From the NCBI GenBank assembly GCA_030612945.1, contig JAUWMY010000023.1, positions 1-13,593 on the forward strand: a DNA stretch of 13,593 nt. The letters are read 5' to 3'. The DNA is from Desulfobacteraceae bacterium (lineage in GTDB: Bacteria > Desulfobacterota > DSM-4660 > Desulfatiglandales > Desulfatiglandaceae). Shown one piece after another: positions 7,159 to 13,546 of this stretch. Position 1 is the first letter of the stretch, and each line of letters starts with the position of its first letter. The notes under the pieces are model-generated. The model made no database searches and was not told the origin of the DNA. It saw nothing but the letters and a program-made list of their open reading frames with translations. Made by a program: the position numbers and the translations under genes.

Positions 7159-7758
7159 ATGGGGAAAAAAATGATGACCGGCATGATTGTCTTGGCCTTT
7201 ATCTGTTCGTCCTTTTTGCTGATGACATCCTGTGCAAAAAAACAGATACAGGTATCTGAGCCTGTTCAACCGGCAACTCAGGAAGTGAAGGCTGAGGAAG
7301 GCGAGGCAAAGGCTGCGGAAGAGGCCAAAAGTGCGTCCGAACAAGAAGCCAGGGATGAGGCCGAACGGCAGGCCAGGCTTAGAGACCTTAAGATGGCACA
7401 AAAATTGGCTGATGAAATCCGCAATTTTGAAGCTGAGAATATCTACTTCGCATTTGACAGGTCGGATTTGACGGATGAGTCTAAGTCCGCTTTGAGGGAA
7501 AAAGGGAACTGGCTTAGGGCTAACGGGGACTATTCCGTTAACATTTCGGGCAATTGTGATGAAAGAGGTACCGCCGAATACAACCTCGCCTTAGGTGAGA
7601 GGAGAGCACACGCTGCCAAGAAATTCCTTATGGGCTTAGGGATCTCGGAAAATCGTCTGGCAACAATCAGCTATGGCGAAGAGAGACCGGTCGACCCAGG
7701 GCATAACGATGAGGCCTGGGCAAAGAACAGGAATGATCAGTTCACATTGACTAAGTAG
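7159..7758 (+). CDS. pal: Pal, peptidoglycan-associated outer-membrane lipoprotein
   Basis: The 199-residue protein starts at ATG 7159 with AGGAGG 10 bases upstream. It has a lipoprotein signal with lipobox MTSC (Cys25), then an Ala/Glu-rich, probably helical linker (about 35-90), then an OmpA-like peptidoglycan-binding domain (about 92-197). The domain shows IYFAFDRSDL, SGNCDERGTAEYNLALGERRA and NRLATISYGEERP. Asp124 and Arg139 are at the positions that contact diaminopimelate in OmpA-family domains. Pal anchors the outer membrane to the wall and is the partner of TolB. It lies 408 bases from tolB because of an inserted element. Its TAG stop (7756-7758) is the start of another palindromic element, so the last residues (FTLTK) may have been affected. 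Confidence 0.95.
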   Translation: MGKKMMTGMIVLAFICSSFLLMTSCAKKQIQVSEPVQPATQEVKAEEGEAKAAEEAKSASEQEARDEAERQARLRDLKMAQKLADEIRNFEAENIYFAFDRSDLTDESKSALREKGNWLRANGDYSVNISGNCDERGTAEYNLALGERRAHAAKKFLMGLGISENRLATISYGEERPVDPGHNDEAWAKNRNDQFTLTK

Positions 7759-7795
7759 TGTCTGAACAAAAATAACAGTTTTCGGTCAGGCACTA
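7756..7795. repeat. 40-bp palindromic repeat at the pal stop codon (copy 1)
   Basis: The element begins TAGTGTCTGA and ends TCAGGCACTA. It shares nearly its whole length with the copy at 12904-12944, with one single-base indel. The arms are complementary if G-T pairs are allowed, around a central TAACAG loop. The pal stop codon is its first three bases. Confidence 0.8.
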
Positions 7796-7896
7796 AGTAA
7801 TCACCGCAAACATTGTTTTATATGGTCAATTGTGATTTGTGGAGCGGTTTCATCAAAGAAATGGCTTGATGTAAGATAGAGATATTAATCAAACGC

Positions 7897-7919
7897 GCCG
7901 GCCTGTGTAACAGGCCGGC
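7897..7919. other. Strong GC hairpin between pal and cpoB
   Basis: GCCGGCCTG (7897-7905) and CAGGCCGGC (7911-7919) form a perfect 9-bp stem with loop TGTAA. No T-tract follows on either strand, so a classic intrinsic terminator is unlikely. It may be a REP-like element, an mRNA-stability hairpin or a weak attenuator. Confidence 0.7.
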
Positions 7920-7946
7920 ATATGTTCTTAGTAACGTATTGAGAAT

Positions 7947-8849
7947 ATGACACTACCATTATCACACAAAAGAGGCTTACTTTATCTGGGGGTATTGATT
8001 CTTTCACTCATTCCTCTTTCCTCCTGCGTGACTTCCCAGCAGGATCTTCTGTATGTGAACGATCAACTTGTGGCGCTGAATTCCAGAGTAAATAAAATTG
8101 AAGAATCCATGGGCACAAAACTCTCCAGCGAGCTGGATTACAAGTTGGAATCAATCCGTAACAGGCAGGCTGAGGCTGGAGCTGATATTGATAAAATCAG
8201 AGGAGAAATACAGGTTCTCTCAGGGCATATAGTAGACAACAAGCGTTTGGTGAAGCACGTTGTTGAAAGAGATACGGGGAACCAGGATGCCATGCAGGCG
8301 AGTCTCTCAAATCTCACCGAACGTATGACCGAACTCGAAGTAAAGGTTAAGCAGGTTCAGGAACACCTGGGGCTAAAGGCATCGGGAGACCTTGAAGAAA
8401 AATATGCGAAAAAGGGTCCTTTGGAACGTAAAGAGCCCCCAAAGAAACCGCGGGTTATTGAAGAAAGCCCGGACCTTTCCGAAACCCAACTCTATGAAAC
8501 AACACTTGCAACCTATAAGAAAGCCCAATACGATCAGGCCCTTATTGGCTTCAAGAGTTTCATTGCAAACTACCCCAAATCAGATCTTGCCGATAATGCT
8601 CAATTCTGGGTTGGGGAATGCTATATGGGCTTGAAACAGTATGAGCAGGCTATTTTGGCGTACCAGGAAGTGATAAAAAAATATCCCAAGGGGAATAAAG
8701 TGCCCAATGCCATGCTTCGACAGGCCTTTGCCTTTTACGAGATAAAGGATAAAGTCAGCTCAAGACTTCTCCTGAAAAAAATCATAAAAAAATATCCAGA
8801 CTCAAGCGAAGCCAAGATTGCCAGCGCTAAACTCAAAACACTAAACTAA
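7947..8849 (+). CDS. cpoB: CpoB/YbgF-type Tol-Pal coordinator, lipoprotein form
   Basis: The 300-residue protein has an N-terminal signal (about residues 8-26) with lipobox LSSC (Cys27), suggesting a lipid-anchored form. A long coiled-coil region follows (about 30-145, with DQLVALNSRVNKIEESM and SNLTERMTELEVKVKQVQEHL). After a charged, Pro-rich linker (about 150-175) comes a TPR domain of the YbgF type (about 178-300, with YETTLATYKKAQYDQALIGFKSFIANYPKSDLADNAQFWVGECYMGLKQYEQA, shown in part). In E. coli, CpoB couples Tol action to peptidoglycan synthesis during constriction. Here it is the last tol-pal gene, 188 bases after pal, beyond a repeat and a GC hairpin. No clear Shine-Dalgarno precedes ATG 7947. 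Confidence 0.9.
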   Translation: MTLPLSHKRGLLYLGVLILSLIPLSSCVTSQQDLLYVNDQLVALNSRVNKIEESMGTKLSSELDYKLESIRNRQAEAGADIDKIRGEIQVLSGHIVDNKRLVKHVVERDTGNQDAMQASLSNLTERMTELEVKVKQVQEHLGLKASGDLEEKYAKKGPLERKEPPKKPRVIEESPDLSETQLYETTLATYKKAQYDQALIGFKSFIANYPKSDLADNAQFWVGECYMGLKQYEQAILAYQEVIKKYPKGNKVPNAMLRQAFAFYEIKDKVSSRLLLKKIIKKYPDSSEAKIASAKLKTLN

Positions 8850-8920
8850 GTGCAGATGCCTTGCGAGTTCATGGCCGGTTATTCGTCTGGTAGCGATCTG
8901 AGATATCCCACCCTAAATAA

Positions 8921-10681
8921 GTGAACCATAAATCTTCCAAAAAATTTTCGATTCCCGCGCTACTCAAATCCAGCGAACATACAACAATGACCATACTGGC
9001 TGTTATTGTTGGCCTTGCTGGTGGTTTTGGAGCCATTGGTTTTCGCTATCTCATAGAATTCTTTCAATCAATTTCTTATGGATCTGTAGGCAATTTGATT
9101 GATGCGGTTCAGTCGATCCCATGGTATTTCAGGATAGGGATACCTGCCGCTGGAGGCCTTTTGGTGGGGCCTCTTGTCTATTTTTTTGCCAGGGAGGCCA
9201 AGGGGCATGGGGTACCGGAAGTCATGGAAGCAGTTGCCCTTAAAAGCGGTATCATAAGAAAGCGGGTTGTCTTTATTAAGTCTCTGGCATCAGCAATATG
9301 CATTGGCACCGGGGGGTCGGTTGGAAGGGAAGGGCCGATCGTTCAAATAGGCTCTGCCATCGGGTCGACCATAGGCCAGGAGCTTAAGGTCTCGGCTGAT
9401 CGGATTAGAACCCTGGTAGGTTGCGGCGCAGCCGCTGGTATTGCCGCCACTTTCAATGCCCCCATAGCCGGTTTAATGTTTGCCCTTGAGATCGTCCTGG
9501 GAGACTTTGGCCTGGCCACATTCAGCCCCATTGTCATCTCTTCAGTTGCGGCTACTGCTGTTTCCCGCTATTTCCTCGGGGATGCTCCGGCATTTATTGT
9601 TCCTGCCTACGAACTGATAAGCGTGTGGGAACTCCCCCTGTATGTTATCCTTGGCCTTTTTTGTGCCCTGGTTGGCGTCACATTTACAAAAGTACTTTAT
9701 CGCCTGGAGGACATGTTCGATGGTCTAAAATTCCCCGAATACCTCAAGGCTGCTCTAGGGGGATTGATTCTGGGTGTTATGGCGCTTGTCTTTCCCCACC
9801 TGTTGGGTGTTGGATATGAGGCCATTGATCTGGCCCTTATACAAGAACTTTCCTGGTGGCTGATGTTACTTTTGGTTATGTTTAAGATACTGGCCACATC
9901 CATTACTATTGGTTCAGGAGGCTCAGGTGGCATTTTTGCACCTTCGCTTTTCATGGGAGCCATGGCGGGGGGATTCTTTGGGACCGGGGTTCATGCTATT
10001 TTCCCCGGTATGACAGCCTCTCCCGGAGCATACAGCATCGTGGGCATGGGAGCAGTGGTGAGCGCAACAACTCATGGACCTTTGAGTGCCATATTGATTC
10101 TCTTTGAATTGACCGGTGACTACAAGATAATACTTCCACTCATGATTGCGTGCATTATAGGCTCCCTGGCAAGTGGCCGGCTTTTTAAGGAATCCATTTA
10201 TACATTGAAACTGGCACGGAGGGGAATAAACATCAGGGCCGGAAAAGAGGTGAATGTCTTAAAGGCAATAAGCGTAAAAGACGTGATGACTCCGGCAGTC
10301 GAGACCATACCCGAAAATCTAAGCATTGGAAAATTTGCAGAGAAGATATCCAAGAGCAAATACAACAGCTTTCCTGTTGTAGATGATGAGAGCAATCTGA
10401 CAGGCATGCTCTCATTTCTTGATTATCATGGTGCGGTCTTTGATGAGAACCTGAAAGACCTTGTGGTGGTAAAGGATCTTGCCACAAAAGAGGTGGTTAC
10501 CGTGGCCCTGGATAGCAACCTCTACAGCGCCCTTGAAACGATCACCTTGAAGGATTTTTCTATTTTGCCCGTGGTGTCTCCAGATAATCCTTTAAAATTA
10601 TTAGGGGTTTTGAGCCGCAGGGATATTATCGGTGCGTATGACAGGGCCGTGATCAAAAAATCCCTCTTTGAGGAATTCTGA
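8921..10681 (+). CDS. CLC-family chloride channel/transporter with paired CBS domains
   Basis: The 586-residue protein has a CLC membrane core (about residues 23-435) and two C-terminal CBS domains (about 451-508 and 517-575), which often bind adenine nucleotides. Anion-pathway motifs are GHGVPEV (95-101, where E. coli ClcA has GSGIP), GREGP with the gating Glu137, GSGGSGGIFAP (331-341) and the central Tyr427 (SIYTLKL). At the position of the internal proton glutamate of exchangers (E203 in E. coli ClcA, after FNAPxAGxxFxxE) this protein has Ile191, as channels have a hydrophobic residue there. The mechanism, channel or exchanger, therefore cannot be assumed. An in-frame stop directly precedes GTG 8921, so this is the earliest start; no Shine-Dalgarno is visible, and ATG 8987 is the alternative. 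It follows cpoB by 71 bases and ends 2 bases from the convergent nuclease gene. Confidence 0.93.
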   Translation: MNHKSSKKFSIPALLKSSEHTTMTILAVIVGLAGGFGAIGFRYLIEFFQSISYGSVGNLIDAVQSIPWYFRIGIPAAGGLLVGPLVYFFAREAKGHGVPEVMEAVALKSGIIRKRVVFIKSLASAICIGTGGSVGREGPIVQIGSAIGSTIGQELKVSADRIRTLVGCGAAAGIAATFNAPIAGLMFALEIVLGDFGLATFSPIVISSVAATAVSRYFLGDAPAFIVPAYELISVWELPLYVILGLFCALVGVTFTKVLYRLEDMFDGLKFPEYLKAALGGLILGVMALVFPHLLGVGYEAIDLALIQELSWWLMLLLVMFKILATSITIGSGGSGGIFAPSLFMGAMAGGFFGTGVHAIFPGMTASPGAYSIVGMGAVVSATTHGPLSAILILFELTGDYKIILPLMIACIIGSLASGRLFKESIYTLKLARRGINIRAGKEVNVLKAISVKDVMTPAVETIPENLSIGKFAEKISKSKYNSFPVVDDESNLTGMLSFLDYHGAVFDENLKDLVVVKDLATKEVVTVALDSNLYSALETITLKDFSILPVVSPDNPLKLLGVLSRRDIIGAYDRAVIKKSLFEEF

Positions 10682-10683
10682 TT

Positions 10684-11304
10684 TCAGGGTCGGCATCGTT
10701 TGCACGGGCTGTAACCTGCCCAAAAGGCTTCATAACGGGATTGAAACCGGACAACATTGTTTTTAGACATTTTTCTTCCAAAAGTGCAGTCTGGCCTGTG
10801 GAATCGATAAGAATTTTTGTTTCCTAAATAGTATTTTTCCTCTGTCCCGAGGGATCTACTCCAGATCCCGATCCTTTCTTTCATTGCTTCCCGCTGGCAA
10901 TCCAGCAACAGGGTCTTGTATTTGACATTTGGGGCTTTGAGCATGACATTGGCCAGGCCTTTTCTCACCAAAATTGCGTTAACCATGTCTCCATTTTCTA
11001 AGAATACATAAGCAAGGCGCCTGCCGTATCGATCTTTTCTTTCTTGATCATACTCTATCTTCACCCGAGCGCCTTTTACCAATTTTATGTTAAAATCCCT
11101 CGCAGCCTGTGCCATAAATTCGCTTTTCCTGCCTTTATGGTCGATTTCGGGAGTGTCGATCCCTATGTATCGCACGCTGTCACCCCCATCAAGAAGGATT
11201 GTATCTCCATCGTAAACATAGCGAACCGAACGGTAGGCGGCAGGCGTTAAAGAAAGGCAGAAAATTGACAGGATAATAAGAAGAAAGAACTTCTTAACTC
11301 TCAT
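10684..11304 (-). CDS. Secreted thermonuclease (SNase-like) with C-terminal Cys/His metal-site-like tail
   Basis: The 206-residue protein has a signal peptide (about 1-22, KKFFLLIILSIFCLSL), so it is probably exported. The staphylococcal-nuclease domain (about 26-150) keeps the catalytic set: DGDT (Asp32, Asp34), VRYIGIDTPE (Arg45, Asp50, Glu53) and DRYGRRLAY (Arg95). It should be a calcium-dependent phosphodiesterase acting on DNA or RNA. The C-terminal 45 or so residues (YYLGNKNSYRFHRPDC, then SPCKRCRP) hold His169, Cys173, Cys201 and Cys204, like the metal-binding Ada-type module attached to some bacterial nucleases. ATG 11304 has only a weak AAGAG upstream. A possible -10 box (complement of ATTATA at 11353-11358) lies further upstream. 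It converges on the CLC gene, leaving two bases between their stop codons and no terminator. Confidence 0.88.
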   Translation of the reverse strand: MRVKKFFLLIILSIFCLSLTPAAYRSVRYVYDGDTILLDGGDSVRYIGIDTPEIDHKGRKSEFMAQAARDFNIKLVKGARVKIEYDQERKDRYGRRLAYVFLENGDMVNAILVRKGLANVMLKAPNVKYKTLLLDCQREAMKERIGIWSRSLGTEEKYYLGNKNSYRFHRPDCTFGRKMSKNNVVRFQSRYEAFWAGYSPCKRCRP

Positions 11305-11410
11305 AATAGGCTCTTAAACCTTAACGTTTCAGAATTGAACTTGAAAAGATGCATTATAAATAAAATATGAAAAGTTAAGGTGTTTTTATTGATTATTAGC
11401 CGTTTCCTTA

Positions 11411-11439
11411 TTGACTTTGAAATTTTGAGGCATTAATAT
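11411..11439 (+). promoter_or_regulatory. Predicted sigma70-type promoter for the small HTH gene
   Basis: TTGACT (11411-11416), a 17-base spacer and TAATAT (11434-11439) form a near-consensus promoter. It would start transcription near 11446, giving a leader of about 70 bases before ATG 11517. Confidence 0.6.
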
Positions 11440-11516
11440 TAAGAGTTAGCTGTTATCTCATGTTTGTCACCATGTCGAGCAATTTATTGTAAAAATCTAA
11501 AATAGAGGAGTATATC

Positions 11517-11687
11517 ATGCCAGAAATTATGACAACCAAAGAAGTAGCGAAATATCTGAAGTTGCATGAAATAACTATCTGCAAGTACGCTGGAGAAGGC
11601 AAGATTCCTGCGATCCGTATTGGAAGGGTATGGCGATTCGACAAAGAAGCCATTGATAAATGGATTGGAGGAGGGCAAAAGAAATAA
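11517..11687 (+). CDS. Small excisionase/MerR-type helix-turn-helix DNA-binding protein
   Basis: A 56-residue frame starts at ATG 11517, with GAGGAG at 11505-11510 as the ribosome-binding site. It reads MTTKEVAKYLKLHEITICK, then AGEGKIPAIRIGRVWRFDKEAIDKWI. This is the classic excisionase-family helix-turn-helix pattern (KEVAxYL, then GKIPAxRIGRxWRF, then WI). Nothing follows but a short GGGQKK tail. Such proteins bind DNA; some are recombination directionality factors and many are orphan regulators. No integrase or phage gene is nearby, so an excision role is unsupported. It lies alone on the plus strand, with its own promoter, and ends 2 bases from the convergent namZ-like gene. Its target cannot be told from the sequence. 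Confidence 0.85.
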   Translation: MPEIMTTKEVAKYLKLHEITICKYAGEGKIPAIRIGRVWRFDKEAIDKWIGGGQKK

Positions 11688-11689
11688 TC

Positions 11690-12880
11690 TTATGAGTAAA
11701 GCAGGTATGGCCTTCTCCACTGTGAAAATGATTCGAGATCCGCGACCCAGCTTTGTGTGATACGGGCAAGGGGAATTCCCGATTCCAGGCCCTGGCGCAA
11801 TGATGTGTCGCCCAGGATCAGGTCTATGGGCTCTTTTTCCTGTTCATACTCATAGGGCGGTTTTTTCCATTTAAAGTCCTTTCCATGGATTTCCATTATC
11901 GCTTTCAGTATGGCGATTGAAGTAAAATAGGGCCGGTAAATATGGGGATCTATCACATGCAGCATGAATCCCCTGCAGAGTTCCCCTTTCCATTTTTGGA
12001 AAGTTGGGCGAAACGAGTATTCCTGAAGCAAACAGCCCCATGTCCCATCCGGTTCAAGGGCATCTTTTACGGATTCCGGGTCCAAGTATGGAGCTCCGAA
12101 TATCTCAAATGGCCTGCACGTACCCCTCCCCTCAGAGAGGTTTGTCCCCTCCCAGATCACCTGCCCCGGGTATACGTAAGACGTTTCCGGAAGTGGCATG
12201 TTAGGAGATGGCATAATCCAATTTAACCCGGTTTTATCCCATAACATCTCCCGACGCCACCCATGCATGGTTATGATCTCCAGGTCGCAGCCCAGTCTGA
12301 ATATCTCGTTAAAGATCCGGGCCATTTCCCCCATTGTCAGGCCGTGACGCATGGGAAGACTGTATGGCCCCACAAAAGAATAGAGTTCCGGGCGCAGGAG
12401 GTTTCCCTCCAGGACTTCGCCTCCCAGTGGATTGGGGCGGTCCAGGACAATTACTTTTTTACCGGCCTTTGCCGCCGCCTTAAGGCAGTTGAGCATGGTG
12501 GAGGCAAAGGTGTAGACCCGGGTTCCTACATCCTGAAGGTCGATGATCAAAATGTCCATCATCTCAAGCATATGAGGGAGAGGTTCCCTTTTCTCGGCGT
12601 AAAGGCTGAATACCGGTATTTTCGAAGCATTGTCGTAGGCATGGTCGGTCTCGACCATATTATCCTGGTCTTCACCACCATAGCCATGCTGGGGTCCGAA
12701 AAGGGCCTTCAACTGCCCGGGAAGCAGACGAGAGATAACTTCGTTGGCCCCGTTGAACATGCTGTCCAAGGAAGCCTGATTGGAGAGCAGGCCCAGTTTA
12801 TACCCTTTTAGCTGTTTCCAGAGACCTAACCTGATACGATCAAGGCCTGTTTGAACACGTTCCATCTTTCGAGGTATCAT
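11690..12880 (-). CDS. NamZ/DUF1343-family protein (putative exo-beta-N-acetylmuramidase)
   Basis: The 396-residue protein matches the DUF1343 family, whose Bacillus member NamZ removes N-acetylmuramic acid from non-reducing ends of peptidoglycan fragments. Family motifs appear in order: QTGLDRI (10-16), GLLSNQAS (30-37), FGPQHG (61-66), QDNM, IIDLQDVGTRVYTF (112-125), LDRPNPLGG (146-154), MPSPNMP, then VYPGQVIWEGTNLSEGRGTCRPFE and the C-terminal domain. No signal peptide is seen, so it may act in the cytoplasm on recycled muropeptides, unlike exported relatives. Where many members have GPEHG, with a glutamate proposed as catalytic, this one has GPQHG (Gln64). I recall PQHG with QDNM as a recurrent deltaproteobacterial variant, so this is a subfamily trait more than damage. 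ATG 12880 has AAAGGA about 10 bases upstream; ATG 12865 is an alternative start. Confidence 0.88.
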   Translation of the reverse strand: MIPRKMERVQTGLDRIRLGLWKQLKGYKLGLLSNQASLDSMFNGANEVISRLLPGQLKALFGPQHGYGGEDQDNMVETDHAYDNASKIPVFSLYAEKREPLPHMLEMMDILIIDLQDVGTRVYTFASTMLNCLKAAAKAGKKVIVLDRPNPLGGEVLEGNLLRPELYSFVGPYSLPMRHGLTMGEMARIFNEIFRLGCDLEIITMHGWRREMLWDKTGLNWIMPSPNMPLPETSYVYPGQVIWEGTNLSEGRGTCRPFEIFGAPYLDPESVKDALEPDGTWGCLLQEYSFRPTFQKWKGELCRGFMLHVIDPHIYRPYFTSIAILKAIMEIHGKDFKWKKPPYEYEQEKEPIDLILGDTSLRQGLESGIPLARITQSWVADLESFSQWRRPYLLYS

Positions 12881-12903
12881 CTTTTAGAGATCCTTTTGGT
12901 AAA

Positions 12904-12944
12904 TAGTGTCTGATCGAAAAATAACAGTTTTCGGTCGGGCACTA
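12904..12944. repeat. 41-bp palindromic repeat (copy 2 of the pal-end element)
   Basis: This copy begins TAGTGTCTGATCG and ends CGGTCGGGCACTA. The two 17-base arms pair completely if three G-T pairs are allowed. It differs from the pal-end copy by few changes and one indel. It lies in what would be the 5' leader of the namZ-like gene. Confidence 0.8.
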
Positions 12945-12945
12945 A

Positions 12946-12974
12946 ATAATATGTGATTCAGGGCTCATTTTCAA
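12946..12974 (-). promoter_or_regulatory. Predicted promoter for the namZ-like gene
   Basis: On the minus strand, TTGAAA (12969-12974), a 17-base spacer and TATTAT (12946-12951) form a good sigma70-type promoter. The start point would be near 12939, inside the right end of the palindromic repeat, so the transcript would begin with most of that hairpin. Confidence 0.5.
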
Positions 12975-12990
12975 GTGTCTAAAATTGCGA

Positions 12991-13275
12991 GCAATTCTCA
13001 TTATGACCGTTAGGCCTTGCTAATGCACGGCCGTGGGGTCTCTTTTTAAAGGCCGCAAGACAAATTCTACCACAGCTTGTCGAACGCCCCCGTGGCTTTG
13101 AATAAAGGCTCCGAGCAGGCAGAGAAGACGGCAGTTGTAACAGAGTCCCTCCTTAGGGGCTGTCCTATAACGAATTTCAAGGCTACGCTGCCGTTAAATC
13201 GAATGATGCAGTTTTTTGCGGCCTTTAAAAAGAGACCCCGCGGTCCTGCCAGATGAAAACCATAATTAGAATTGC
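12991..13275. repeat. 285-bp inverted-repeat element (possible decayed mobile element)
   Basis: A perfect 24-bp inverted repeat (13035-13058 and 13216-13239, containing AAAGGCCGCAA) lies inside a second, outer inverted pair (12991-13005 and 13261-13275, 14 of 15 matching, GCAATTCT and ATTATG). The outer segments between the pairs are diverged. The 157-base interior encodes nothing recognisable and includes GGGGCTGTCCTATAA near 13156, which resembles an insertion-sequence terminus. The right arm recurs at 2957-3003. Confidence 0.7.
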
Positions 13276-13372
13276 CGAATTGCTGATTTCAACATATTCT
13301 ACTTGCAATGAGGGCTATTGACTATGTAAAAAATGTAAATGAGAATACAGCGAGGAATTACAAACCGTAAGC

Positions 13373-13399
13373 GTTCACAGGTTCAGGGTTCAACGTTCA
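13373..13399 (+). repeat. Cluster of four GTTCA repeats
   Basis: GTTCA occurs at 13373, 13381, 13388 and 13395, spaced 7-8 bases apart. It is a short, degenerate tandem array with no CRISPR character. Confidence 0.6.
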
Positions 13400-13546
13400 G
13401 CGCCGCCTCTGGCCACCGAAGTTGCCAGTTTGATCAAAAAAGTGACGCTGGCCTTGCCGAGTCACATACGAGGGTTTCCCGCTGAAAGCGGGATTTAGCC
13501 TCACCGCATCGCAAGCGGCATCTTCGAGCGGCGGGGTCGTATTTTT
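13399..13546 (+). other. GC-rich hairpin-forming region (possible structured RNA or element end)
   Basis: Several complementary pairs nest here: GTGAC/GTCAC (13442-13446, 13461-13465), ATACGA/TCGTAT (13466-13471, 13537-13542) and, inside the latter, a perfect TCCCGCT-GAA-AGCGGGA hairpin (13477-13493). A TTTTT run (13542-13546) ends the region. It could be a non-coding RNA with a terminator or the end of a mobile element. No known family was recognised. Confidence 0.3.

Noticed and set aside
7897..7919. An intrinsic terminator after pal
   Set aside because: The stem is strong, but no T-tract follows it on either strand, so it is recorded only as a hairpin.
11517..11687. A prophage or integrative element marked by the excisionase-like gene
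   Set aside because: No integrase, phage gene or attachment-site duplication is visible nearby, and such small HTH proteins are often orphan regulators.
12263..12811. A 182-residue plus-strand open frame opposite the namZ-like gene
   Set aside because: It is the antisense shadow of a protein with clear DUF1343 motifs. Its own translation shows no family features.
13373..13399. CRISPR-like repeats
   Set aside because: The units are 5 bases with 2-3 base spacing, with no spacers of CRISPR length and no cas genes.
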